Positions 26,992 to 35,254 of a stretch of DNA of 64,000 nucleotides are shown here, one piece after another. The stretch's first letter is position 1. Each line of letters begins with the position of its first letter. Made by a program: the position numbers and the translations under genes. Origin of the DNA: Pseudomonas sp. S04. GTDB taxonomy: Bacteria; Pseudomonadota; Gammaproteobacteria; Pseudomonadales; Pseudomonadaceae. Location: assembly GCF_009834545.1 (NCBI RefSeq), contig NZ_CP019427.1:1775001-1839000 (forward strand), given 5' to 3'. Below the pieces are notes generated by a model that did no database searches, was not told the DNA's origin, and saw only the letters and a program-made list of their open reading frames with translations.

Positions 26992-27990
26992 GTGAGCATA
27001 AATCTACCGTTACCGCTATTGGGTGAAATGGCGATTTTCGTCAAGGTGGTCGAGACCGGCAGCTTCTCGGAAGCGGCGCGCCAGCTGGGTTCTTCTCCCT
27101 CGGCGGTGAGCCGGAGCATCTCGCGCCTGGAAAAGGCCCTGGCCACCCGGCTGCTGCAACGCACCACGCGCAAGTTGCGCCTGAGCGATGGCGGCGAAGA
27201 GGTGTTCAAACGCTGCCAGGAGATGGTCAGCGCCGCCCGTTCGGTCATGGAAATCAGTGGCCAGTTCACCCAGGAGGCCGAAGGGTTGGTGCGGGTCAGC
27301 GTGCCCAAGGCTGTGGGGCGGTTTGTGATCCATCCGCATATGCCGGAGTTTCTGCGGCGCTATCCCAAGGTCGATGTCGAGTTGCTCCTGGAGGACCGCG
27401 AGGTCGACCTGATCGACGACCATGTCGACCTGGCGATCCGCATCACCGACCGCCCACCGGTGGGACTGGTGGGGCGTCAGTTGCTGACCATCGACCACCT
27501 GCTGTGTGCGACGCCGCAGTACCTGGCGGAGCACGGCACGCCGAGCCATCCTCACGACCTGCTGAATCACAGTTGCATCTACCTGGGTGAAACGCCGAGC
27601 GATGCGCGCTGGAAGTTCAAGCGGGGCAGCAAGGCGGTGACCGTCGGGGTGCGCGGGCGATATGCGGCCAATCACACTGGAGTGCGCCTGGGGGCCGTGT
27701 TGCAGCATATCGGCATTGGCAGCCTGCCGTACTTCACCGCCCGGCATGCCCTTGAGCAGGGGTTGATCGTGCAGGTGCTAGCGGACTGGAGCTTTCTCGC
27801 TTCGTACAGTGGTGGCGCCTGGTTGCTGCATTCGCCGACGCGTTACTTGCCGCCCAAGCTGAGGGTGTTCATCGATTATCTGGTGGAGTGCCTGGAGAAA
27901 GAGCCGACGCTGAGTAAGCCCGGGAAATCGGCTGGAGTGGGTACGTTTGTTGCGCACTATGAGTTGCCGGAGAGTGAGGGGTTGTTCTGA
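26992..27990 (+). CDS. LysR-family transcriptional regulator
   Basis: Protein of 332 residues. The N-terminal winged helix (FVKVVETGSFSEAARQLGSS and SAVSRSISRLEKALATRLL, each a separate stretch) is followed by a linker helix and a periplasmic-binding-protein-like effector domain. GTG 26992 with AAAGGA ten bases upstream is the start; ATG 27028 would cut the first helix. Divergent from the AlaX-type gene, the standard layout for a LysR target, so it may regulate that gene. Effector unknown. Confidence 0.92.
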   Translation: MSINLPLPLLGEMAIFVKVVETGSFSEAARQLGSSPSAVSRSISRLEKALATRLLQRTTRKLRLSDGGEEVFKRCQEMVSAARSVMEISGQFTQEAEGLVRVSVPKAVGRFVIHPHMPEFLRRYPKVDVELLLEDREVDLIDDHVDLAIRITDRPPVGLVGRQLLTIDHLLCATPQYLAEHGTPSHPHDLLNHSCIYLGETPSDARWKFKRGSKAVTVGVRGRYAANHTGVRLGAVLQHIGIGSLPYFTARHALEQGLIVQVLADWSFLASYSGGAWLLHSPTRYLPPKLRVFIDYLVECLEKEPTLSKPGKSAGVGTFVAHYELPESEGLF

Positions 27991-28022
27991 GGTAGTGCGG
28001 GAGGGGGGGTACATTTCTAGAT

Positions 28023-28044
28023 GTGGGAGCGGGCTTGCCCGCGA
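28023..28044. repeat. REP palindrome, GAGCGGGCTTGCCCGCGA type
   Basis: GTGGGAGC head, palindromic core GCGGGCTTGCCCGC; sister of the copy at 14169. Confidence 0.88.
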
Positions 28045-28066
28045 TGGCGATTTCCGCCAATCCCCC

Positions 28067-28109
28067 GTAGCAGCTACCGAGCCCGCGAGGCTGCGTTCGA
28101 GGACACAGT
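28067..28109. repeat. REP-like element, GTAGCAGCT family, copy 2
   Basis: Matches 14238-14280 with a few changes (CTACC for CTGCC, GACACAGT for GACGCAGT). The gap 27991-28187 is essentially two REP elements. Confidence 0.85.
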
Positions 28110-28187
28110 TCTCGCCGCCCTTCAATGAGCCGACCTAGCGGTCGGCCTGCTTGGCTGTGCTGTAGGAGGTTCGCTTCCTGCTGTTGA

Positions 28188-28586
28188 TCAGTGCTTGCTG
28201 TCCTGGTTCGACAGGGCCAGCAGTTGTTTTTCCTGGTTCCAGTCGAAAGGTTCGTCGTTCTGTTCGGCTTCGAAGCGACGTTCTTCCAGGGCTTGGTACA
28301 GGTCGATCTCATCGTCGGGCATGTAGTGCAGGCAGTCACCGGCGAAGTACCACAGCAGGTCGCGTGGGACCATATGGGCGATTTGCGGGTAGCGTTGGAT
28401 GATCTGGCACATCAGGTCCTGGCCCAGGTACTGGCTTTCGATCGGATCGATCGGCAGGGCGGCACGCAGTTCATCGAAGCGTTCCAGGAACAGCGCATGG
28501 CTTTCTTCCGGGACCTGCTCGGCTTCACCGACAGCGACCAGGATACTGCGCAGGAGGTCGAGCTGGACGAGAGTTTGGTCGAGCAT
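28188..28586 (-). CDS. Conserved Pseudomonas protein (PA2817-like)
   Basis: Acidic soluble protein of 132 residues, no membrane segment or signal peptide. It has helical segments and a conserved-looking RDLLWYFAGDCLHYMPDDEI centre (quoted in full, 20 residues). It resembles the P. aeruginosa hypothetical PA2817, also near fadE; no function is known to me. GAGGACTC before the ATG sets the start. A promoter with -10 inside the fadE terminator loop is visible (28626-28654). Confidence 0.78.
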   Translation of the reverse strand: MLDQTLVQLDLLRSILVAVGEAEQVPEESHALFLERFDELRAALPIDPIESQYLGQDLMCQIIQRYPQIAHMVPRDLLWYFAGDCLHYMPDDEIDLYQALEERRFEAEQNDEPFDWNQEKQLLALSNQDSKH

Positions 28587-28611
28587 AACGGGAGTCCTCT
28601 AGAACTAAAGC

Positions 28612-28651
28612 AAAACGGGCGCCGGAGTATATAGCTCTGGCGCCCGTTTTT
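28612..28651 (-). terminator. Terminator of fadE
   Basis: Twelve-base arms AAAACGGGCGCC (28612-28623) and GGCGCCCGTTTT (28639-28650). Read on the minus strand, it ends in a T run. It lies 31 bases after the fadE stop. Confidence 0.8.
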
Positions 28652-28654
28652 CAT
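28626..28654 (-). promoter_or_regulatory. Sigma-70 promoter nested in the fadE terminator
   Basis: On the minus strand: ATGAAA (28654-28649), 17 bases, TATACT (28631-28626), about 40 bases before the PA2817-like ATG. The -35 overlaps one arm and the -10 is in the loop. Confidence 0.55.
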
Positions 28655-28681
28655 CTCCGCCGCGCTGGACGGGCCAGGGGC

Positions 28682-31129
28682 CTAGCGGACTTTGCCCTCG
28701 GCCAGTTGCAGTTGCTCCTTGGAAAAGTCATCGACGTCGATCACTTTGCGACGCGCCGCTTCGGCTTCGCGCAGGCTCTGCGCCTCCACGGCTTGCAGCA
28801 CCCCGGCCTCAAGGGCCGCGTCGATGAGGTTTTCCCCGGCAGCGGGCTTGAACTGCCCGTTCTTGAGGGCCAGGTGGAGTTTTTTCTGCAGCGGATGGAC
28901 CGCATTCAGCAGATTGCAGGCATGTTGCAGGGCGCCCACCGGATCTTCGACAGCTTGCGGACGGTAGCAGCCGCCCAGCAGCTCCTCAAGGGTCGGGTCG
29001 CCCTTGGCCCGGCCGATCACGCCTGCCACTTCGGCACCGAGTCGGTCGTCCGGGCCTTTGTGTCGGCGCCCGAACGGAAACACGATGACCCGCAACAGGC
29101 AGCCCAGCACCTTGCTCGGGAAGTTGCTCAACAGCTCGTCCAGCGCCCGTTCGGACTGCCCCAGGCTTTCCTCCATTGCCCAGGTGAACAGCGGCCGCAT
29201 GTGCTCGGGCGAGTCGAGGTCGTGATAACGCTTGAGCGCGGCAGAGGCCAGGTACATGTTGCTCAGTACATCGCCCAGGCGGGCTGACAGGCGTTCACGG
29301 CGTTTCAGCTCGCCGCCCAGCAACATCATGCTCAGGTCGGCGAGCATGGCGAAGGCAGCCGCCTGGCGGTTGAGCGCGCGGAAGTAACCCTGGCTGAGTT
29401 TGTCGCCGGGACTGTGTTCCAGATGCCCAAAGCCGAGGTTGAGGACCAGGGTGCTGGCCGCGTTGCTCACGGCAAAGCCGATATGCTTGAGCAGCAAACC
29501 GTCGAACTCTTTCAGTGCCTGGTCCTTGTCTTCGCGGCCGGCGAGGGCCATTTCCTTGAGAACGAACGGGTGGCAGCGGATCGCACCCTGGCCGAAGATC
29601 ATCAGGTTGCGCGAGAGAATGTTCGCGCCCTCCACGGTGATGAAGATCGGCGCACCTTGCCAGCTACGTCCCAGGTAGTTGTTCGGGCCCATGATGATCG
29701 CCTTGCCGCCGTGCACATCCATTGCGTGGCTGATGCACTCGCGACCCCGTTCGGTGAGGTGATACTTGAGCACTGCCGAGAGCACCGAGGGTTTTTCGCC
29801 AAGGTCCAGGGCGCTGGCGGTGAGCATGCGGGCCGCGTCCATCATCCAGGCATTGCCGCCGATGCGCGCCATGGCTTCCTGAATACCTTCGAAGGCCGAG
29901 AGCGGCACGTTGAACTGTTCACGCACCTGGGCATATTGGCCGGTGACCAGGCTGGTGAACTTGGCGGCGCCCGTGCCTACGGCTGGCAACGAAATCGAGC
30001 GTCCCACCGACAGGCAGTTCATCAGCATCATCCAGCCCTTGCCGAGCATCTCCTGGCCGCCAATGAGGAACTCCAGGGGCACGAAAACGTCCTTGCCGGA
30101 GTTGGGCCCGTTCATGAACGACGCGCCGAGAGGCAGGTGGCGGCGCCCGATTTCCACGCCATCGGTATCGGTGGGAATCAAGGCCAGGCTGATGCCCAGG
30201 TCTTCTTCGTCGCCCAGCAGATGGTCCGGATCATAGGCCTTGAACGCCAGGCCGAGCAGCGTGGCCACGGGGCCCAGGGTGATGTAGCGCTTTTCCCAGT
30301 TCAGGCGCAGGCCCAGGGTTTCCTCGCCTTGCCATTGGCCTTTGCAGATAATCCCGGTGTCAGGCATCGCGCCGGCGTCGGAACCTGCCAGCGGGCCGGT
30401 CAGGGCGAAGCACGGGATGTCATCGCCACGGGCCAGGCGCGGCAGGTAGTGGTTGCGTTGTTCTTCGGTGCCGTAGTGAAGCAGCAGTTCGGCCGGCCCC
30501 AGTGAGTTGGGGACCATGACGGTGGAGGCGAGGTCGCCACTGCGGGTCGCCAGTTTCATCGCCACTTGTGAGTTGGCGTAGGAGGAGAACCCCTTGCCGC
30601 CGTATTCCCGGGGAATGATCAGGGCAAAAAAGCCGTTGGCCTTGATATGTGCCCAGGCTTCGGCTGGCAGGTCCATGGTCTGGCCGATCTGCCAGTCGCT
30701 GACCATGGCGCAGAGCTCTTCGGTCGGGCCGTCGAGGAAGGCCTGCTCCTCTTCGCTCAACTGCGCCTTGGGATAGGCCAGCAGCTTGTTCCAGTCCGGG
30801 CGACCGCTGAACAGTTCACCATCCCACCAGACGGTGCCCGCATCGATGGCGTCGCGTTCGGTTTGCGACATGGGCGGCAGGGTTTTCTGGAACCAGTTGA
30901 ACAGCGGGGCGCTGAAGAACTTGCGCCGCAGATCTGGCAGGAGCAGGGGCGCGGCCACGGCCGCCAGCGCGATCCAGAAAATCAGCAGCAACCAGCCGGG
31001 TGCGTGACTCAGGATGCCCATCGCCAGCAGGTAGGCGGCGACGATACCCAGGGCGGGCAGGGGCGCGGTGCGGCGGTGAGCCAGATAGGCAATTGCGACC
31101 ACTAGAACCAGTATCCACAACAGCAACAT
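28682..31129 (-). CDS. fadE: Acyl-CoA dehydrogenase, FadE type
   Basis: Protein of 815 residues, the length of E. coli FadE. Two N-terminal membrane segments (about 3-18 and 28-65) precede an acyl-CoA dehydrogenase core with PREYGGKGFS, ALTGPLAGSDAGAM and the substrate and FAD motifs. A long C-terminal DUF1974-like region follows. It catalyses the first, FAD-dependent step of fatty-acid beta-oxidation at the membrane. GGAGG seven bases upstream selects ATG 31129 over TTG 31135. The 250-base gap upstream shows no clear PsrA site. Confidence 0.95.
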   Translation of the reverse strand: MLLLWILVLVVAIAYLAHRRTAPLPALGIVAAYLLAMGILSHAPGWLLLIFWIALAAVAAPLLLPDLRRKFFSAPLFNWFQKTLPPMSQTERDAIDAGTVWWDGELFSGRPDWNKLLAYPKAQLSEEEQAFLDGPTEELCAMVSDWQIGQTMDLPAEAWAHIKANGFFALIIPREYGGKGFSSYANSQVAMKLATRSGDLASTVMVPNSLGPAELLLHYGTEEQRNHYLPRLARGDDIPCFALTGPLAGSDAGAMPDTGIICKGQWQGEETLGLRLNWEKRYITLGPVATLLGLAFKAYDPDHLLGDEEDLGISLALIPTDTDGVEIGRRHLPLGASFMNGPNSGKDVFVPLEFLIGGQEMLGKGWMMLMNCLSVGRSISLPAVGTGAAKFTSLVTGQYAQVREQFNVPLSAFEGIQEAMARIGGNAWMMDAARMLTASALDLGEKPSVLSAVLKYHLTERGRECISHAMDVHGGKAIIMGPNNYLGRSWQGAPIFITVEGANILSRNLMIFGQGAIRCHPFVLKEMALAGREDKDQALKEFDGLLLKHIGFAVSNAASTLVLNLGFGHLEHSPGDKLSQGYFRALNRQAAAFAMLADLSMMLLGGELKRRERLSARLGDVLSNMYLASAALKRYHDLDSPEHMRPLFTWAMEESLGQSERALDELLSNFPSKVLGCLLRVIVFPFGRRHKGPDDRLGAEVAGVIGRAKGDPTLEELLGGCYRPQAVEDPVGALQHACNLLNAVHPLQKKLHLALKNGQFKPAAGENLIDAALEAGVLQAVEAQSLREAEAARRKVIDVDDFSKEQLQLAEGKVR

Positions 31130-31379
31130 ATTCAATCCTCCGTGAAACCAGGGTCAAAACCACCCCAAGAGCTTAGTCGGCATCTGCCAAAGGGGGCGGT
31201 TGGCACTATGTGTTTGAATGTGTAGGAAATAGGGGGGTGTATTTCGCTTGTGAAACCGGGCGGCAAGCCGAACAAAAGCTGCGTGGGGTGTGTGACAAGC
31301 TCTCATGTTTGGCCGATATGTCGTTATCTCTGTGCTGAGGGTGTCGCTAGACTCGGGGCTTCCCCAGGAGATTGTTCTC

Positions 31380-32039
31380 ATGCACGAGTATCTGAGTCCC
31401 GGCCGCTTCATCGATAGTGACCACCTGTCGGTGGTGGAGTTCGCCGAAAAACATCGGGGTAGCAGTCCAGACCCGGTCACGCAGGCGGTCAATCTCTATT
31501 ACGCCGTGCGCGAGGCCGTGCGCTACAACCCCTATACCTTCAGTCGTGATCCCGAGACGCTGCGCGGCAGCTTTGCCCTGGCCACCGGTGAAAGCTACTG
31601 CGTGCCCAAGGCCACTTTGCTGGCCGGCTGTGCCCGGCATTGCGGCATAGCGGCACGCATCGGCCTGGCGGATGTGCGTAATCACCTGTCGACCCCGCGC
31701 CTGATCGCCTTGCTCAAGAGCGATGTGTTCGCCATGCACGGGTACACCGAGCTGTATCTGCAGGGGCGCTGGGTCAAGGCGACGCCGGCGTTCAATGCGC
31801 GGCTGTGTGAAATTTTCGATGTGCCGGCGTTGGAGTTCGACGGAGTCAACGACAGTGTGTTTCATGCCTTCAACCGCCAGGGGCTGCAGTCCATGGAGTA
31901 CCTGGTGGATCACGGGCAGTTTGCCGATGTGCCCGAGACGTTCTTTTTCGAGCATCTGCAACAGTGCTATCCGCATTTGTTCAGCGAGCGGATGCCGGCC
32001 CTGCTGGGGGACATGCAGAGCGATTTGTCTGACGCTTGA
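31380..32039 (+). CDS. Transglutaminase-like cysteine protease-fold protein
   Basis: Cytosolic protein of 219 residues. The transglutaminase core shows Cys74 in GESYCVPKATLLAGCAR and His120 in AMHGYTELYL, the first two triad residues. AGGAG nine bases upstream sets the ATG. Bacterial relatives are mostly uncharacterised amidases or proteases. Divergent from fadE, co-directional with a glutathione transferase 43 bases downstream. Confidence 0.85.
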   Translation: MHEYLSPGRFIDSDHLSVVEFAEKHRGSSPDPVTQAVNLYYAVREAVRYNPYTFSRDPETLRGSFALATGESYCVPKATLLAGCARHCGIAARIGLADVRNHLSTPRLIALLKSDVFAMHGYTELYLQGRWVKATPAFNARLCEIFDVPALEFDGVNDSVFHAFNRQGLQSMEYLVDHGQFADVPETFFFEHLQQCYPHLFSERMPALLGDMQSDLSDA

Positions 32040-32082
32040 TCCGGCGTAGACTGCCCCGGCATTCATCCATTGAGGGAAGGTC

Positions 32083-32706
32083 ATGCTGAAGATCTGGGGT
32101 CGGAAAAACTCGTCGAACGTCAGAAAACCACTGTGGGCGGCGCAGGAACTTGGCCTGGCCTATGAGGCCATCGACGCCGGCGGCGCGTTTGGGGTTGTCG
32201 ATACGCCCGAGTACCGTGCCATGAACCCCAACGGCCGGGTGCCGGTGATCGAAGATGACGGCTTTGTGCTGTGGGAATCCAACACCATCGTGCGATACCT
32301 GATGGCTCGTCACGCCAATGCGACCCATTGGTACCCAGCCGATGTCCAGGCTCGCGCCAGTGCCGAAAAATGGATGGACTGGACCACCTCGAGTTTCGCC
32401 GGACCCATGCGTACGGTGTTCTGGGGAGTGTTGCGCACCCCGCCCGCGCAGCAGGACTGGTCGGCGATCAACGCCGCGATCAAGGAGTGCGAAGCTTTGC
32501 TGGCGATGGCGGACCAGGCGTTGGCCAGCCAACCCTATCTGTCCGGTGCCGAGATCGGCATGGGCGACATTCCCCTGGGCAGTTTCATCTATGCCTGGTT
32601 CGAGATGCCCATCGAGCGCACTCCGCAACCCCATCTGCAAGCCTGGTACGCGCGCCTGAAACAGCGCCCGGCCTATCAGAAAGCGGTCATGACCGCGTTG
32701 ACTTAA
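32083..32706 (+). CDS. Glutathione S-transferase
   Basis: Protein of 207 residues. The N-terminal half begins LKIWGRKNSSNVRKPLW, with Ser10 or Ser11 as candidate glutathione-activating residue as in theta/beta-like enzymes. The cis-Pro loop NPNGRVPVIED and the ESNTIVRYL motif follow. The C-terminal helical domain contains IGMGDIPLGSFIY. GAGGGAAGG before the ATG. Distinct from the nu-class enzyme at 10669. Confidence 0.92.
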   Translation: MLKIWGRKNSSNVRKPLWAAQELGLAYEAIDAGGAFGVVDTPEYRAMNPNGRVPVIEDDGFVLWESNTIVRYLMARHANATHWYPADVQARASAEKWMDWTTSSFAGPMRTVFWGVLRTPPAQQDWSAINAAIKECEALLAMADQALASQPYLSGAEIGMGDIPLGSFIYAWFEMPIERTPQPHLQAWYARLKQRPAYQKAVMTALT

Positions 32707-32839
32707 TACTGACTATCAATACGCGTGACTGTACTTGTGCGACTTCGCCAAGCACCATAACGCTCATGCGCCGCGGTGGTTTTACTCGCCGCGAGCCGCA
32801 ACGTATTTCTCACTTCCCTTCTTGGTGCGTAAATCCGAT

Positions 32840-33772
32840 ATGAGTTCTGCTCTGTCCATCCGGCAGCTAACCAAAACCTACGGCAACGGTTTCCAGGCCC
32901 TGAGTGGTATCGATCTGGATGTCGCTGAAGGTGATTTCTTCGCCTTGCTCGGCCCCAACGGGGCTGGCAAATCCACCACCATCGGCATTCTCTCGACCCT
33001 GGTCAACAAGACCAGTGGCAGCGTGAATATCTTCGGTCACGACCTGGACCGCAACCCGGCCGCGCTCAAGCGCAGCATCGGCGTGGTGCCCCAGGAGTTC
33101 AACTTCAACCAGTTCGAAAAGACCTTCGACATCGTAGTGACCCAAGCGGGCTACTACGGCATTCCCCCCAAGGTTGCCAAGGAGCGGGCCGAACAGTACC
33201 TGACCCAGCTTGGCCTGTGGGACAAGCGCGATGTTCCGTCGCGCTCACTGTCCGGCGGCATGAAGCGCCGCTTGATGATCGCCCGCGCGCTGGTGCACGA
33301 GCCGCGCCTGCTGATCCTCGACGAGCCTACTGCCGGCGTCGATATCGAACTGCGGCGCTCGATGTGGAGCTTCCTCACCGAGCTGAACCAGAAGGGCATC
33401 ACCATCATCCTCACCACCCACTACCTGGAAGAGGCCGAGCAGCTGTGCCGCAACATCGGCATCATCGACCACGGCACCATTGTCGAAAACACCAGCATGC
33501 GTAACCTGCTCGGTCAGTTGCATGTCGAGACGTTCCTGCTCGACCTCAAGCACGACATGCAGGTGGCGCCGCAGTTGATCGGCTACCCGAGCCGGCGGAT
33601 CGACAGCCATACCCTGGAAGTCCAGGTGGATAAAGCGGTGGGCATCACGGCGTTGTTCGCTCAATTGGCGACGCAGAACATCGAAGTGTTGAGCCTGCGC
33701 AATAAAACCAATCGCCTCGAGGAGTTGTTCGTGTCCCTGGTGGAGAAAAACCTGGCGAAGGTGGCCATATGA
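32840..33772 (+). CDS. yadG: ABC exporter ATPase (YadG-like)
   Basis: Protein of 310 residues. Walker A GPNGAGKST is at 38-46, signature LSGGMKRRL from residue 137, Walker B LLILDEP ending at Glu162, then H-loop TTHYLEEAE. Overall layout is that of ABC-2 type exporters for drugs or polysaccharides. No good ribosome site precedes ATG 32840, and GTG 32825 is possible. The stop overlaps the permease start (ATGA). Confidence 0.9.
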   Translation: MSSALSIRQLTKTYGNGFQALSGIDLDVAEGDFFALLGPNGAGKSTTIGILSTLVNKTSGSVNIFGHDLDRNPAALKRSIGVVPQEFNFNQFEKTFDIVVTQAGYYGIPPKVAKERAEQYLTQLGLWDKRDVPSRSLSGGMKRRLMIARALVHEPRLLILDEPTAGVDIELRRSMWSFLTELNQKGITIILTTHYLEEAEQLCRNIGIIDHGTIVENTSMRNLLGQLHVETFLLDLKHDMQVAPQLIGYPSRRIDSHTLEVQVDKAVGITALFAQLATQNIEVLSLRNKTNRLEELFVSLVEKNLAKVAI

Positions 33773-34548
33773 GTTCCGAACTGCAACCCAACCTCGTTGC
33801 CCTCAACACCATCGTTTACCGTGAAGTGCGCCGGTTTACCCGGATCTGGCCGCAGACCTTGCTGCCGCCGGCGATCACCATGGTTCTGTACTTCGTGATT
33901 TTCGGTAATCTGATCGGCCGGCAGATCGGTGACATGGGTGGCTTCACCTACATGGAGTACATCGTGCCGGGCTTGATCATGATGTCGGTGATCACCAACT
34001 CCTACGGCAACGTAGTGTCGAGTTTCTTCGGCAGCAAATTCCAGCGCTCCATCGAAGAGCTGATGGTGTCGCCGGTTTCACCGCACACCATTCTGATCGG
34101 CTACACCCTGGGCGGTGTGCTGCGCGGCTTGATGGTTGGGGTGATCGTGACCTTGCTGTCGATGTTCTTCACTGACTTGCAGGTGCATCACCTGGGCGTG
34201 ACTATCCTGGTGGTGGTGCTGACGGCCACTATCTTCTCGTTGTTGGGGTTCATCAATGCGGTGTTTGCGCGTAACTTCGACGATATCTCGATTATCCCGA
34301 CCTTTGTGCTGACCCCCCTGACTTACCTGGGCGGGGTGTTCTACTCCATCAGCCTGCTGCCGCCGTTCTGGCAGACGGTGTCGCTGGCCAACCCGGTGCT
34401 GCACATGGTCAATGCCTTCCGCTACGGCATTCTTGGCGTGTCGGACATCAAGATCAGCATTGCCATCACCTTCATGCTGGTGGCCACCGTGGTGCTGTAC
34501 GTCGGCTGTGCACGGTTGCTGGTCAGTGGTCGCGGGATGCGCACCTGA
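33769..34548 (+). CDS. yadH: ABC-2 type permease (YadH-like)
   Basis: Inner-membrane permease of 259 residues with six hydrophobic segments and the ABC-2 signature region around GGVFYSISLLPPFWQ and NAFRYGILG. Partner of the preceding ATPase; no accessory periplasmic protein is encoded nearby. The substrate is unknown. Confidence 0.9.
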   Translation: MSSELQPNLVALNTIVYREVRRFTRIWPQTLLPPAITMVLYFVIFGNLIGRQIGDMGGFTYMEYIVPGLIMMSVITNSYGNVVSSFFGSKFQRSIEELMVSPVSPHTILIGYTLGGVLRGLMVGVIVTLLSMFFTDLQVHHLGVTILVVVLTATIFSLLGFINAVFARNFDDISIIPTFVLTPLTYLGGVFYSISLLPPFWQTVSLANPVLHMVNAFRYGILGVSDIKISIAITFMLVATVVLYVGCARLLVSGRGMRT

Positions 34549-34568
34549 TACAGGCACCCTGCGACAAT

Positions 34569-34599
34569 AAAAACGGCACCCTGCGAGGTGCCGTTTTTT
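34569..34599. terminator. Bidirectional terminator
   Basis: AAAAACGGCACC/GGTGCCGTTTTT between the permease gene and the convergent DUF2062 gene, whose stop codon touches its right edge. Confidence 0.88.
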
Positions 34600-35119
34600 A
34601 TTTGGTTCGCCGAGCTTTTTTGCGTCGCGTCCATTGCCGGCCGACCCACCAGCGCCAGTAGGTCATGGTCATGCAGTAAGCCAGGGCACCGAGCACCAGG
34701 CCGGCCACCACCGACCCTAGCAGGAACGGTTGCCACAGCGTCGACAGTTCACCGCTGATCCATTCCCAGGTCAGTTCCTCCGGCAGGCTGCGGGCAGGCA
34801 CATTCATCAGCCAGGCGCCGGTCTGGTAGGTGCAGAAAAACACCACTGGCATGGTAATCGGGTTGGTCAGCCAGACCAGGCTCACCGCGATCGGAATATT
34901 GCCGCGCACCGAAATCGCCAGTGCCGCCGCTACCAGCATCTGCATGGGGATCGGCAAAAAGGCGGCAAACAGGCCCACCGCCATGGCCCGGGCTACCGAG
35001 TGGCGGTTGAGGTGCCAAAGGTTCGGGTCATGCAGCAGGGTGCCGAGAAAGCGTAAGGACTTGTGTTCCCTGATGCTGCTCGGGTCTGGCATGTAACGTT
35101 TGAATAAGCGCCGGGGCAT
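34598..35119 (-). CDS. DUF2062 membrane protein
   Basis: Protein of 173 residues. After a basic N-terminus, hydrophobic segments at about 48-70, 75-95 and 130-152 suggest three membrane passes. RAMAVGLFAAFLPIPMQM and VWLTNPITMPVVFF are DUF2062 signatures. Function unknown. Sits divergent from comEC, a position conserved in Pseudomonas as far as I recall. Confidence 0.88.
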   Translation of the reverse strand: MPRRLFKRYMPDPSSIREHKSLRFLGTLLHDPNLWHLNRHSVARAMAVGLFAAFLPIPMQMLVAAALAISVRGNIPIAVSLVWLTNPITMPVVFFCTYQTGAWLMNVPARSLPEELTWEWISGELSTLWQPFLLGSVVAGLVLGALAYCMTMTYWRWWVGRQWTRRKKARRTK

Positions 35120-35254
35120 AGGGCTTCTCGGTCAGTTCAGGCGGCAAGTATGCCCGGATTCAAGGAAACGCCCATTCAGACTTTGTGACAATTAATAAAT
35201 GCGCGGCGCCGTGACTCGGCTAATCCAAGAGAGGGCACTCTCAAGGACGGGCTT

